Shown piece after piece: positions 51,415 to 60,966 of a DNA stretch of 64,000 nucleotides (within the stretch, counting starts at the first letter, position 1; every line of letters begins with the position of its first letter). This DNA comes from Clostridia bacterium (lineage in GTDB: Bacteria > Bacillota > Clostridia > Oscillospirales > QAKW01). The stretch covers positions 1 through 64,000 of the forward strand of contig JAGBEI010000015.1 in assembly GCA_017937065.1 (NCBI GenBank), in the 5' to 3' direction. Both the position numbers and the translations under genes were made by a program. The notes under the pieces were generated by a model that was given only the letters and a program-made list of their open reading frames with translations, made no database searches and was not told the DNA's origin.

Positions 51415-51512
51415 ATTAATACTCCTAATAAAAATACATTTGTATGTATTGTGTACAATATCGGTGCAAATAATCGTAAAATTGTGTTTTTCGACAAAAT
51501 AATTATTGTTTA

Positions 51513-51541
51513 TTGACAGTAAGTTTACTGTGTGTTAATAT
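51513..51541 (+). promoter_or_regulatory. Promoter and possible operator of xpt
   Basis: TTGACA (51513-51518), 17 nt, TAATAT (51536-51541). The spacer and -35 edge contain CAGTAA-GT-TTACTG (51517-51530), a palindrome placed where a repressor would block polymerase. The 120-nt leader that follows shows no purine-riboswitch core. Confidence 0.6.
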
Positions 51542-51662
51542 TTACGTGAAATATTATTGAATAAAAATCGGAAAAACAGCGAGCGTAAGCGGACTTTTAT
51601 CGGTCTGTTTTTTTATTTTCGGTACTGCCGCATGTTGTTTCTGTTCCTTTCGGAGGTACGGT

Positions 51663-52235
51663 GTGGAGCTTCTTGAAAGAAGAATATTGAGCGAGGGCGA
51701 GGTCTTGCCCGGAAACGTTATAAAGGTCGGCAGCTTTTTGAACCACCAGATTGACGTGTCGCTGCTGCTTGAAATGGGGAAGGAAGTAAACCGCCTGTTT
51801 GCCGGCGCGGGCGTGACTAAAATACTTACGGTCGAGGCGTCGGGAATAGCTATTGCGACGGCGTTTGCGACTGTTATGGGCGTGCCCGTTCTGTTTGCCA
51901 AAAAGCACGGGACAAGCAATCTGTCGGGCGATATGCTGTCTGCAAAAACTCATTCGTATACTCATAATACGGACTATAACATGGTTGTCGAAAGAAAATA
52001 TCTTTCAAAGGATGACCGCATACTGCTGGTGGACGATTTTCTTGCCAACGGTCAGGCGCTCAACAGTCTTATAGATATTGTAGCCTTGTCGGGGGCGCAG
52101 CTTGTCGGCTGTGCAATCGCCGTGGAAAAGGGCTTTCAGCACGGCGGCGACAGTCTGCGCGGGCGCGGAATACGCGTGGAGTCGCTTGCAATTATCGACA
52201 GTATTGACGGCGGAACGATAAAATTCCGCAGATGA
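51663..52235 (+). CDS. xpt: Xanthine phosphoribosyltransferase
   Basis: A 190-residue purine salvage enzyme. ILLVDDFLANGQAL (about 118-131) is the PRPP-binding loop, and GVPVLFAKKHGTSNLSGDML (core VPVLFAKKHG) is specific to XPRT. VGSFLNHQIDVSLL is at the N-terminus. The start is GTG 51663 with GGAGG upstream. It heads a group with a BMP-type nucleoside importer, so purine import and salvage are grouped. Confidence 0.95.
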   Translation: MELLERRILSEGEVLPGNVIKVGSFLNHQIDVSLLLEMGKEVNRLFAGAGVTKILTVEASGIAIATAFATVMGVPVLFAKKHGTSNLSGDMLSAKTHSYTHNTDYNMVVERKYLSKDDRILLVDDFLANGQALNSLIDIVALSGAQLVGCAIAVEKGFQHGGDSLRGRGIRVESLAIIDSIDGGTIKFRR

Positions 52236-52293
52236 TTTGGTTATGTAATTTTTTTACATATAAAAAACGGATAAAAAAACGGAGGACAACAAA

Positions 52294-53502
52294 ATGAAAA
52301 AGTTCTTATCCATTGCGCTTATTCTTGTTATGTCTCTCGGTCTGCTTGCAGGCTGTGCAGGCGAGCCGGCAACGCCGTCGGGCGGCGGCAGTGACGCCGA
52401 TTTCAAGGTAGGCTTTATCTTCCTGCACGACGAGAACTCCACTTACGACAAAAACTTTATGGATGCTGCAAGCGCGGCGGCAAAGGCATGCGGTCTCACG
52501 GACGACCAGGTGCTCTTTAAGACCGGCATTGACGAATCCGACGCATGCTACAATGCGGCGGCAGAGCTTGTCGACGAGGGCTGCGACCTTGTTTTTGCCG
52601 ACAGCTTCGGTCATGAGTCCTATATGCTCCAGGCTGCAAAGGAGTTTACCGACGTTCAGTTCTGTCATGCGACAGGTACGATGGCGCATACTGAAAAGGT
52701 TGCAAACTTCCACAATGCCTTTGCATCTATCTATGAGGGCAGATACCTTGCGGGTATTGCCGCTGGCATGAAGCTCAACGAAATGATTGAAAAGGGTCAG
52801 ATTACTGCCGACGGGGCGAAAATCGGTTATGTCGGCGCATTCGACTACGCTGAGGTTGTTTCGGGCATGACCTCCTTCTATCTCGGCGCAAGAAGCGTCT
52901 GCGAGAGTGCGACGATGTCTGTAACGTATACAAACTCATGGTTTGATATAGCCCTTGAAAAAGAGGCTGCTCTTTCACTTATCAACGACGGCTGCGTTCT
53001 CATAAGCCAGCATGCCGATTCCGAGGGTGCTCCCAAGGCTTGTGAGGAAAAGGGCGTGCCCAACGTCGCCTATAATATAAGCACAATTTCAATGGCGCCC
53101 AACACAGCGCTTATCTCTTCAAAGATAAACTGGCAGCCCTATATGGAAATGATTATCAATGCTACAAAAGACGGTACGGAAATCCCGTTTGACTACTGCC
53201 CCGGCATTAAGGACGGCGCGGTAGAGCTTACAGAGCTTAATTCCGCCGTTGCCGCTGCCGGCACACAGGAGGCAATTGACGCTGCCAAGGCTGAGCTTGA
53301 GGCAGGCACGCTTCATGTGTTTGATACTTCAAAGTTTACCGTCAACGGCGAGACCATAACATCATATATGGCTGATGTTGACACAGACGATGCGTTTACT
53401 CCCGACACCGAGGTTGTATCGGACGGATACTTCCATGAGTCGGAAAAACGCTCTGCACCTTACTTTGATATTAAGTATATTGACGGTATCACCGCCAAAT
53501 AA
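52294..53502 (+). CDS. BMP-family nucleoside-binding lipoprotein
   Basis: A 402-residue substrate-binding lipoprotein of the BMP/PnrA/Med family. The lipobox is LAGC (Cys21), then a Gly/Ser linker. FKVGFIFLHDENSTYDKNFM and DLVFADSFGHESYMLQAAKE (core VFADSFGHESYML) are family motifs. BMP proteins bind purine nucleosides for ABC import. ACGGAGGA lies before the ATG. A hairpin follows it, so the abundant binding protein can be made in excess of the transporter. Confidence 0.93.
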   Translation: MKKFLSIALILVMSLGLLAGCAGEPATPSGGGSDADFKVGFIFLHDENSTYDKNFMDAASAAAKACGLTDDQVLFKTGIDESDACYNAAAELVDEGCDLVFADSFGHESYMLQAAKEFTDVQFCHATGTMAHTEKVANFHNAFASIYEGRYLAGIAAGMKLNEMIEKGQITADGAKIGYVGAFDYAEVVSGMTSFYLGARSVCESATMSVTYTNSWFDIALEKEAALSLINDGCVLISQHADSEGAPKACEEKGVPNVAYNISTISMAPNTALISSKINWQPYMEMIINATKDGTEIPFDYCPGIKDGAVELTELNSAVAAAGTQEAIDAAKAELEAGTLHVFDTSKFTVNGETITSYMADVDTDDAFTPDTEVVSDGYFHESEKRSAPYFDIKYIDGITAK

Positions 53503-53518
53503 TTAAAATCCGTAATAT

Positions 53519-53555
53519 AAGGCGGAGCGCAGATACGCTCCGCCTTAAAGTCTTT
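53519..53555 (+). terminator. Partial terminator after the binding protein
   Basis: An 11-bp stem (53519-53529 with 53536-53546), AAGGCGGAGCG and its complement, with a weak T-tract. It is probably an mRNA-stabilising or partial-stop structure inside the importer operon. Confidence 0.65.
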
Positions 53556-53685
53556 TCAATAAGGGACAAAGCCCCCCGACGTGCGGCGTTTTTCCATGGG
53601 GGACGGCACGGTTTATATAAATTTGATTTTGAAAACAGAAAATCAAGCCGGTTTTTTGTTTTGAAAACCAAACGGAGGTAAAGTA

Positions 53686-55221
53686 ATGGGCAGTGCGGCT
53701 ATTGAACTTAAAGGCATAACAAAGCGTTTCGGCAGCGTTGTTGCCAACAATAATGTTAATCTTTCCGTATCACACGGCGAGATACTTTCGCTGCTGGGCG
53801 AAAACGGAAGCGGCAAGACTACGCTTATGAATATGATATCGGGAATATATCATCCCGATGAGGGTCAGATTTTCATAAACGGCAGGGAGGCTGTTATCAC
53901 CTCGCCGCGCGACGCTTACGACTATAAAATCGGCATGATACATCAGCATTTCAAGCTGGTGGATGTGTTTTCAGCTGCCGAAAATATAGTTTTGGGTCTG
54001 AATGACAATCGGAAATTCAATGTTAACGAAGTGTCACAGCGTGTCGCGCAGATAAGCGAGAAATACGGTTTTGATATCGACCCGCGCAAGAAGATTTACC
54101 AGATGTCCGTTTCCGAAAAGCAGACGGTGGAGATTATCAAGGTGCTGTACCGCGGCGCGGATATCCTTATCCTTGACGAGCCGACGGCGGTGCTCACCCC
54201 TCAGGAAACGCAGAAGCTGTTTGCGGTAATCCGCCGTATGCGGGACGACGGCAAGGCGATTATCATTATCACGCATAAGCTGCACGAGGTGCTGTCCGTG
54301 TCCGACCGTGTTTCGGTTCTGCGCCGCGGCGAATATGTCGGGACGCTGGAAACGGCAAAGACAAATGAGACAGAGCTTACCGAAATGATGGTTGGCAAGA
54401 AAATAAGCCTTAACATTGCGCGCAGCGAGCCGAAAAATACGGCTGACAGGCTTGTTGTCAATAATATACGCTGTCTCAGCCGCGAGGGGGTAACGCTGCT
54501 TGACAATGTCAGCTTTACGGCGCGCTCCGGCGAGATTTTAGGCATTGCGGGAATTGCGGGCAGCGGTCAGCGCGAGCTGCTGGAGGCGATAGCGGGGCTT
54601 CAGCACATCGACAGCGGCGAGATAATCTATAACAATCCCAAAACGGGCGCGGCGGACAATCTGAGGGACAAAACGCCGCTTCAGATACGGGATCTCGGCG
54701 TGCGCCTCTCCTTTGTTCCCGAGGACAGGCTGGGCATGGGTCTTGTCGGCAATATGGATATTGTGGACAACATGATGCTTCGGAGCTACCGCCGCGGCAA
54801 GGGCGTGTTTTTGGAGCGGCGCGAGCCGCGTGAGCTTGCCGACAGGATAATCGACCAGCTGAAGGTTGTAACGCCCGGTACCTCAACCCCCGTGCGCAGA
54901 CTTTCGGGCGGCAATGTGCAAAAGGTGCTTGTCGGGCGCGAGATTGCCGCGGCGCCCACCGTGCTCATGGCTGCATACCCCGTGCGCGGACTGGACATAA
55001 ACTCATCTTATACTATATATAACCTGTTGACCGAGCAGAAGGAAAGCGGCGTGGCGGTGATTTTTGTCGGCGAGGATTTGGACGTCCTTATCGAGCTGTG
55101 CGACCGCATTATGGTCATCGGCGGCGGAAAAATCACGGGTATAGTGGACGCCCGCCGCACCACAAAGGAAGAGATAGGTCTGCTTATGACAAAAACGGAC
55201 GGAGGACAGATAAATGAGTGA
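53686..55221 (+). CDS. Nucleoside ABC transporter ATPase (two NBDs)
   Basis: A 511-residue ATPase with tandem nucleotide-binding domains, as in NupA/YufO. The first has Walker A GENGSGKTTLM and Walker B LILDEPTAVLTP. The second has a degenerate P-loop (GIAGSGQRELLEAIAG) and signature LSGGNVQKVLVGREI. In its Walker B region AAYPVRGLDI stands where E-P-T-R-G-L-D is usual, so the second site is probably non-hydrolytic. It overlaps the permease gene by 8 nt. Confidence 0.94.
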   Translation: MGSAAIELKGITKRFGSVVANNNVNLSVSHGEILSLLGENGSGKTTLMNMISGIYHPDEGQIFINGREAVITSPRDAYDYKIGMIHQHFKLVDVFSAAENIVLGLNDNRKFNVNEVSQRVAQISEKYGFDIDPRKKIYQMSVSEKQTVEIIKVLYRGADILILDEPTAVLTPQETQKLFAVIRRMRDDGKAIIIITHKLHEVLSVSDRVSVLRRGEYVGTLETAKTNETELTEMMVGKKISLNIARSEPKNTADRLVVNNIRCLSREGVTLLDNVSFTARSGEILGIAGIAGSGQRELLEAIAGLQHIDSGEIIYNNPKTGAADNLRDKTPLQIRDLGVRLSFVPEDRLGMGLVGNMDIVDNMMLRSYRRGKGVFLERREPRELADRIIDQLKVVTPGTSTPVRRLSGGNVQKVLVGREIAAAPTVLMAAYPVRGLDINSSYTIYNLLTEQKESGVAVIFVGEDLDVLIELCDRIMVIGGGKITGIVDARRTTKEEIGLLMTKTDGGQINE

Positions 55222-56317
55222 GAAAACCAAACATTCCGAACCGCTGCTGCGCATTTCCAAGCGTGACGGACTAATCTGGTGGAAATCGTGGCTTGTCCGC
55301 GCGGCGGCGGTTGCGCTGGCGCTTGTACTGTGTTCCGTTATTATAATTCTTATTACGGGGTATAATCCCGTTCAGGTGTACTCCGCCATGATTCGCGGCA
55401 GCTTCGGCACCGCGCGCAAGTTCTGGATAATGCTGCAAAACCTTGCGATGCTCCTGTGCATTTCGCTGGCGGTAACGCCCGCCTTCAAAATGCGCTTTTG
55501 GAATATCGGCGCGGAGGGTCAGGTGCTGGTCGGCGGTCTTGCCACGGCGGCTGTCATGTTCTATGTCGGGGACAGACTTCCCACGGCGCTGATGATTGTT
55601 ATAATGCTTGCTGCAAGCCTTGCGGCGGGTATAATCTGGGCAATGATTCCCGCGTTTTTCAAGGCGAAATGGAACACCAACGAGACGCTGTTCACGCTGA
55701 TGATGAACTATGTTGCGACTCAGCTTGTTTCGTTTTTCATTATGATTTGGGTGCCCAGCGGCTCCAGCGTTATGGGCATTATCAACCAAAACAGCAGGGC
55801 AGGCTGGCTGCCAGAGCTTTTCGGACAGAAATATCTGCTTAATATTATTATCGTCGCCGTCATAACCGTAGCAATGTTCATCTACCTTAAATACAGCAAA
55901 CAGGGCTATGAGATTTCCGTTGTCGGCGAGAGTGAGAACACGGCTAAATATATAGGAATTAACGTCAAAAGGGTTATTCTGCGCACCATGGGTCTGTCGG
56001 GCGCGCTCTGCGGCGTTGCGGGCTTTCTGCTTGTGGCGGGCACAAACCATACTATAACGACGACAACGGCGGGCGGCATGGGCTTTACCGCCATCATGGT
56101 GTCCTGGCTGGGTAAGTTCAACGCCGGGATTATGGTTGTCACCTCGTTTATCATCGTGTTTTTGCAGCGCGGCGCGGGAGAGATTGCCACAAAGTTCAAC
56201 TTAAATCAAAGCGTTGCCGATATACTCACGGGCATAATTCTGTTCTTTATAATCGGCTGCGAGTTTTTTGTCAATTACAAAATTAATCTTCGCAAGAGCC
56301 AAAAGGAGGGTAAATAA
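55214..56317 (+). CDS. Nucleoside ABC transporter permease 1
   Basis: A 367-residue permease of the YufP/BPD_transp_2 family with about ten hydrophobic spans after a basic N-terminus. FKMRFWNIGAEGQVLVGGL (core NIGAEGQVLVGG) and VRMMGLSGALCGVAGF-like sequence (TMGLSGALCGVAGFLLVAG) are family hallmarks. It pairs with the next permease, whose ATG overlaps its stop (TAATG). Confidence 0.94.
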   Translation: MSEKTKHSEPLLRISKRDGLIWWKSWLVRAAAVALALVLCSVIIILITGYNPVQVYSAMIRGSFGTARKFWIMLQNLAMLLCISLAVTPAFKMRFWNIGAEGQVLVGGLATAAVMFYVGDRLPTALMIVIMLAASLAAGIIWAMIPAFFKAKWNTNETLFTLMMNYVATQLVSFFIMIWVPSGSSVMGIINQNSRAGWLPELFGQKYLLNIIIVAVITVAMFIYLKYSKQGYEISVVGESENTAKYIGINVKRVILRTMGLSGALCGVAGFLLVAGTNHTITTTTAGGMGFTAIMVSWLGKFNAGIMVVTSFIIVFLQRGAGEIATKFNLNQSVADILTGIILFFIIGCEFFVNYKINLRKSQKEGK

Positions 56318-57300
56318 TGATATCGACAATAGCCTCTTTTATCAATGCCGCGATAATACAGGGTATTCCGCTGCTTTACGGTGCAACGGGTGAAATAATT
56401 ACCGAAAAAAGCGGCAACCTTAACCTCGGCATTCCGGGTATTATGTATATAGGCGGAATTTCGGGAATTGTCGGCGGGTATATTTACGAATACTACACTC
56501 CAGAGCCCGTGGCGGCGCTGTGTATACTTATTCCGCTTTTAAGCTCGCTTTTGGCGTCTGCGCTTATGGCACTGATTTACAGCTTTCTGACAATAACCCT
56601 GCGTGCAAACCAGAACGTGACGGGTCTTGCGCTGACGACCTTCGGCGTCGGCGTCGGAAACTTTTTGGGCGGCTCGCTCCAGAGCTTTTTCGGGAAAAGC
56701 GGTTCAATCTCGCTTCTCACAACGGGTAACTATTTCAAGACCGCGCTGCCCTTTGCCGACGATTTGGGCGATTTCGGCAAGGTGTTTTTCTCCTACGGCT
56801 TTCTTGCTTATCTTGCGGTGATTATAGCGATTGCCGCGGGCTTTATCCTCAACAAAACGCGCGTCGGGCTGAATCTTCGCGCGGTGGGCGAGAGCCCTGC
56901 CACGGCGGACGCCGCCGGTATCAACGTGACCCGCTATAAATATGTTGCCACCTGCGTGGGAGGCGCTGTCGCGGGGCTGGGCGGACTGTACTTTGTTATG
57001 GACTATATCGCAGGCGCGTGGACAAACGACGGCTTCGGCGACCGCGGCTGGCTTGCCATTGCCATTGTTATCTTTGCGCTGTGGAAGCCCAATCTTGCCA
57101 TTCCCTGCTCGTTTATTTTCGGCGGACTGTATATTATTTGTACCTATATCCCTGGTCTGTCCAGCGCGGCAAAGGAGCTTATAAAAATGCTGCCGTATCT
57201 TGTGACGATTGTTGTGCTGATTGTCATCAGCGCGCGCAAGCGCCGCGAAAATCAGCCGCCGGCACACCTTGGTCTTCCGTATTTCAGAGAGGAACGCTGA
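56317..57300 (+). CDS. Nucleoside ABC transporter permease 2
   Basis: A 327-residue permease of the YufQ type. GATGEIITEKSGNLNLGIPGI (core EKSGNLNLGIPGIM) and AVGESPATADAAGINVTRYKY (core GESPATADAAGINVTRYK) are diagnostic. About nine to ten spans. It completes the importer: binding protein, double ATPase, two permeases. The last codon is followed by a 59-nt gap to the esterase gene. Confidence 0.94.
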   Translation: MISTIASFINAAIIQGIPLLYGATGEIITEKSGNLNLGIPGIMYIGGISGIVGGYIYEYYTPEPVAALCILIPLLSSLLASALMALIYSFLTITLRANQNVTGLALTTFGVGVGNFLGGSLQSFFGKSGSISLLTTGNYFKTALPFADDLGDFGKVFFSYGFLAYLAVIIAIAAGFILNKTRVGLNLRAVGESPATADAAGINVTRYKYVATCVGGAVAGLGGLYFVMDYIAGAWTNDGFGDRGWLAIAIVIFALWKPNLAIPCSFIFGGLYIICTYIPGLSSAAKELIKMLPYLVTIVVLIVISARKRRENQPPAHLGLPYFREER

Positions 57301-57359
57301 TACAAAGCTTTTTGCAGCCGCCGGTATTTGCGTAAGCCGGTTTAAGGAGGAAACGTATT

Positions 57360-58385
57360 ATGTATCTGTCAGATAAGCTGCCCGACCCGTCGGGACTGGA
57401 ACAACGCGCGATTGTAGACCTGCTGCTGCGTGAGGAATACGGTTATTTGCCCGCGCGCCCGTATCGGGTCAGCGCGAGTCTTGAAAGCGAGGATAAAAAG
57501 TTTTGCGCCGGCAAGGCGTCTTTAAAAAAGCTGATTCTTCGTTGTCAGGCTGAGTGGGGCGAGTTCTCCTTTCCGATATATTATGTGTGTCCGCTATATA
57601 CAGATGCACCTGTACCGTGCTTTATTCACGTCAATTTCCGCAGCCTTATTCCGGATAAGTATCAGCCGACGGAGGAACTTGTAGACTCTGGGTATGCCGT
57701 GCTTACATTTTGCTATCTTGACGTTACTTCCGACAGCGCGGACTTTACCGATGGCTTGGCAGGTGTTATATATCCCGATGGGGAGAGGAAAAGCGATGCG
57801 TGCGGAAAAATCGGGCTTTGGGCTTGGGCGGCAAGCGCGGTTATGGATTATGCCGTAACTTTGCCCGAGCTTGACCGTCATAAAATCAGCGTGGCGGGGC
57901 ACTCCCGCCTCGGTAAAACCGCTTTGCTCGCAGGTGCGCTGGATGAACGCTTTTACTGTGCATTTTCCAATAATTCGGGCTGCAGCGGAGCCGCGCTTGC
58001 AAGAGGGGCTGACGGTGAGACGGTGAAAGCAATCACCGATAAGTTTCCCTATTGGTTTTGTGAAAACTATCTGAAATATTCCGGAAAAGAGGACACAATG
58101 CCGTTTGACCAGCATTACCTGATTGCGGCAAATGCCGCGCACCGTGTCTATGTGGCAAGCGCTGAGGGCGATTTGTGGGCAACTCCGCAAAACGAGTATC
58201 TTGCCTGTGTCGCGGCGAGCGACTATTATAAATCTCAAGGTTTGCGTGGATTTGTGCATCCCGACCGCCTGCCGTATGCGGGTGAATGTATGCATGAAGG
58301 TGATATCGGATATCATCTGCGCTCAGGAGTACACTATCTCAGCCGTGAGGACTGGCTTTGCTATATTAAATATTTAAATAACTGA
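57360..58385 (+). CDS. CE15-like alpha/beta-hydrolase (glucuronoyl esterase-like)
   Basis: A 341-residue alpha/beta hydrolase. The nucleophile elbow is AGHSRLGKTALLAGALD (Ser182), matching the G-x-S-R-x-G-K motif of carbohydrate esterase family 15. SNNSGCSGAALARG follows, as in the family, and GYHLRSGVHYLSREDW near the end supplies the catalytic His. CE15 enzymes cleave lignin-glucuronoxylan esters. There is no signal peptide, so an intracellular role on imported oligosaccharides, or another acyl substrate, is more likely. AAGGAGGAA precedes the ATG. It may be read from the importer operon. Confidence 0.85.
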   Translation: MYLSDKLPDPSGLEQRAIVDLLLREEYGYLPARPYRVSASLESEDKKFCAGKASLKKLILRCQAEWGEFSFPIYYVCPLYTDAPVPCFIHVNFRSLIPDKYQPTEELVDSGYAVLTFCYLDVTSDSADFTDGLAGVIYPDGERKSDACGKIGLWAWAASAVMDYAVTLPELDRHKISVAGHSRLGKTALLAGALDERFYCAFSNNSGCSGAALARGADGETVKAITDKFPYWFCENYLKYSGKEDTMPFDQHYLIAANAAHRVYVASAEGDLWATPQNEYLACVAASDYYKSQGLRGFVHPDRLPYAGECMHEGDIGYHLRSGVHYLSREDWLCYIKYLNN

Positions 58386-58388
58386 AGT

Positions 58389-58432
58389 AAAAGAGAGAGC
58401 TTAAAGCCTTGGATTTAAGTTCTCTCTTTTTT
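58389..58432 (+). terminator. Terminator after the esterase gene
   Basis: A 17-position stem with one weak pair (58389-58405 with 58414-58430), then TTTAG. It ends the purine-import/esterase transcript. Confidence 0.85.
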
Positions 58433-58460
58433 AGAAATACAGGGTGTTTTAAAATAGATA

Positions 58461-58489
58461 TTGATGTCGCCGAAAATATGTAATATAAT
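58461..58489 (+). promoter_or_regulatory. Promoter of the SPFH operon
   Basis: TTGATG (58461-58466), 17 nt, TATAAT (58484-58489). Confidence 0.65.
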
Positions 58490-58523
58490 ATTATAAATAA
58501 CACACCCCGAAAGGAGTATTTTT

Positions 58524-59855
58524 ATGGGTTTGATAAAAGCAGGCATCGGAGCGCTGGGCAGCACGCTTGCCGACCAGTGGAAGGAATTCTTTTACTGCGA
58601 ATCTCTTGATAAGGAAATAATGATGACCAAGGGTCAAAAGCGCGTCAGCGGGCGCTCGTCCAATACAAAGGGCAGTGACAATATCATTTCAAACGGCTCG
58701 GGTATTGCCGTTGCGGACGGTCAGTGTATGATAATCGTCGAGCAGGGCAAGGTGGTTGAGCTTTGCGCCGAGCCGGGCGAGTTTACATACGATATGTCCA
58801 CCGAGCCGAGTATTTTTGCAGGTCCGCTCGGCGAGGGCATTAAGAAAACCTTTTTCACCGTCGGAAAGCGTTTTACCTACGGCGGCGATACGGGCAAGGA
58901 TCAGCGCGTTTACTATTTCAATACAAAAGAGCTTATGGACAATAAATTCGGCACTCCCAACCCCGTGCCGTTTCGTGTCGTTGACAGCAAGATAGGTCTT
59001 GACGTAGATGTATCCGTGCGCTGCAGCGGCGTTTATTCGTATAAAATCGCAGACCCGCTGCTGTTTTATACCAATGTCTGCGGCAATGTGGAGAGGGAAT
59101 ACCGCCGCGATGAGATAGAGACCCAGCTTAAAACGGAATTTATCAGCGCGCTTGCTCCCGCACTTGCAAGGCTTTCCGAGCTGGAAATTCGCCCCAATCA
59201 GATTTCGGCGCATAATGCCGAGCTGGAGGGCGCGATGAACGCGGCGCTTTCGCAGAAATGGGGCGAGCTGCGCGGACTTAAGGTTGTATCCGTCGCGCTC
59301 AATCCCGTGACGCTGCCCGATGAGGACGCAGAGATGATAAAGCAGGCGCAGCGCACGGCAATCATGCGCGACCCATCAATGGCTGCGGCAACGCTTGTCG
59401 GCGCCCAGGCAGATGCGATGAAGGCGGCGGCGGAAAACGACAGCGGCGCCATGACAGGCTTTATGGGTATGGGCATGGCGATGAACGCAGGCGGCGGCAT
59501 GAACGCAAAAGAGCTTTTTGCGATGGGCGACGGTCAGTCACAGAGGTCTGACGGGTCTGACCCGAACCCGAAGCAGAACGGCGCGCCTCAGGCTGATACC
59601 TGGCGCTGTACCTGCGGCGCCGAGGCAGACGGTAACTTCTGCACCGAGTGCGGCTCGCCCAGACCCGCGGGCTGGAAATGCTCCTGCGGACAGCTTAACA
59701 AGGGTAAATTCTGTCAGAACTGCGGCTCCCCCAAGCCTGCCGGCGCGCCGCTTTACAGATGCGATAAATGCGGCTGGCAGCCCGAAGACCCTGCAAACCC
59801 GCCCAAATTCTGTCCGCAGTGCGGAGACAGGTTTGACGAAAACGACGTAAAGTGA
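58524..59855 (+). CDS. SPFH-domain protein with C-terminal zinc ribbons (YdjI-like)
   Basis: A 443-residue protein. The SPFH/band-7-like region covers about 20-290 (GIAVADGQCMIIVEQGKVVELCAEPGEFTYD; core DGQCMIIVEQGKVVE). It has an Ala/Gly/Met-rich stretch about 290-335. Four CxC/CxxC zinc-ribbon modules follow in the last 85 residues (CTCGAEADGNFCTECG, CSCGQLNKGKFCQNCG, CDKCGW...CPQCG). B. subtilis YdjI, in the pspA-ydjGHI operon, has the SPFH part and helps target PspA to the membrane under stress. GAAAGGAG precedes the ATG. Confidence 0.9.
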   Translation: MGLIKAGIGALGSTLADQWKEFFYCESLDKEIMMTKGQKRVSGRSSNTKGSDNIISNGSGIAVADGQCMIIVEQGKVVELCAEPGEFTYDMSTEPSIFAGPLGEGIKKTFFTVGKRFTYGGDTGKDQRVYYFNTKELMDNKFGTPNPVPFRVVDSKIGLDVDVSVRCSGVYSYKIADPLLFYTNVCGNVEREYRRDEIETQLKTEFISALAPALARLSELEIRPNQISAHNAELEGAMNAALSQKWGELRGLKVVSVALNPVTLPDEDAEMIKQAQRTAIMRDPSMAAATLVGAQADAMKAAAENDSGAMTGFMGMGMAMNAGGGMNAKELFAMGDGQSQRSDGSDPNPKQNGAPQADTWRCTCGAEADGNFCTECGSPRPAGWKCSCGQLNKGKFCQNCGSPKPAGAPLYRCDKCGWQPEDPANPPKFCPQCGDRFDENDVK

Positions 59856-59876
59856 TTTGACGGAGAGTAACATTAT

Positions 59877-60956
59877 ATGGCAACACTTCTTGAATATAAA
59901 TGCCCCTGCTGCGGCGGCGCGATAGAGTTTGACAGCTCGGTTCAGAAAATGAAGTGCCCGTACTGCGACACCGAATTCGATGTGCAGACACTTAAATCGC
60001 TGGACGAGGATTTGAATTCCCGGGACGACACCGAATGGGAAACGCAGGCGGGCGGCGAGTGGTCGGAGAACGAACAGGAGGGGCTTTGCTCCTATGTCTG
60101 TAAATCCTGCGGCGGAGAGATAGTCTGCGACGAAAACACAATCGCCGCCGAATGCCCGTACTGCGATAACCCCGTTGTTATGACGGGTAAGGTATCGGGT
60201 ATGCTCAAGCCGGATTATGTGATTCCGTTTAAGCTGAATAAAGAGGCGGCAAAGAGCGGACTTATTAAGCACCTTAGCGGCAAGCGGCTTTTGCCTAAAA
60301 TATTTAAGGACGAAAACCATATCGACCGGATAAAGGGCGTCTATGTCCCGTTCTGGCTGTTTGATACCGACGTCAATGCGGATATGCGCTACAACGCAAC
60401 GCGCACGCGCGTGTGGAGCGACAGCAGGTACAACTATACCGAAACGAGCTTTTTTTCAATCCGCCGCGGCGGCAGTATGCGCTTTGAACGTGTGCCCGTT
60501 GACGGCTCATCCAAAATGGCGGACGATATTATGGAGTCCATCGAGCCGTACGATTTCAGCGAAGCCGTGGATTTCAACACGGCATATCTTGCCGGCTATT
60601 TTGCCGATAAGTATGATGTTGACGCGCAGCAGAGCATAAGCCGCGCCAATGAGAGAATAAAAAACAGCACCGAGACTGCGTTCAGGGACAGCGTGCGCGG
60701 GTATGCCACGGTTTTGCCCGACGGCGGCAGCGTGCGCTTTTCGGGCGGTCAGGCAAAGTATGCGCTTTATCCCGTGTGGATTTTAAACACCACATGGCAG
60801 GATAAGAAGTATGTGTTTGCAATGAACGGTCAGACAGGTAAATTCACGGGCAATCTCCCCGTGGATAAGCGCGCTTACAGGCGCTGGCTTTTCGGTCTGG
60901 GCGCTGCGTGCAGTGCCGCCGTGTTTGCCGTCACGTTTTTAATCTGGCTTTTATAG
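59877..60956 (+). CDS. TFIIB-type zinc-ribbon membrane protein (YdjG-like)
   Basis: A 359-residue protein. Two zinc ribbons stand at the N-terminus (CPCCGGAIEF...CPYC and CKSCGGEIVC...CPYC). A beta-rich middle (GVYVPFWLFDTDVNADM, FERVPVDGSSKMADD) and a C-terminal transmembrane segment (LGAACSAAVFAVTFLIWLL) follow. Databases often mislabel the family as PriA helicase because of the ribbons. It belongs to the SPFH-ribbon-TPM set and follows the SPFH gene by 21 nt. Confidence 0.85.
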   Translation: MATLLEYKCPCCGGAIEFDSSVQKMKCPYCDTEFDVQTLKSLDEDLNSRDDTEWETQAGGEWSENEQEGLCSYVCKSCGGEIVCDENTIAAECPYCDNPVVMTGKVSGMLKPDYVIPFKLNKEAAKSGLIKHLSGKRLLPKIFKDENHIDRIKGVYVPFWLFDTDVNADMRYNATRTRVWSDSRYNYTETSFFSIRRGGSMRFERVPVDGSSKMADDIMESIEPYDFSEAVDFNTAYLAGYFADKYDVDAQQSISRANERIKNSTETAFRDSVRGYATVLPDGGSVRFSGGQAKYALYPVWILNTTWQDKKYVFAMNGQTGKFTGNLPVDKRAYRRWLFGLGAACSAAVFAVTFLIWLL

Positions 60957-60966
60957 GGGGCGGCGT

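Noticed and set aside
51542-51662. Purine riboswitch upstream of xpt
   Set aside because: The conserved purine-aptamer core and its two pairing loops are not found in the leader.
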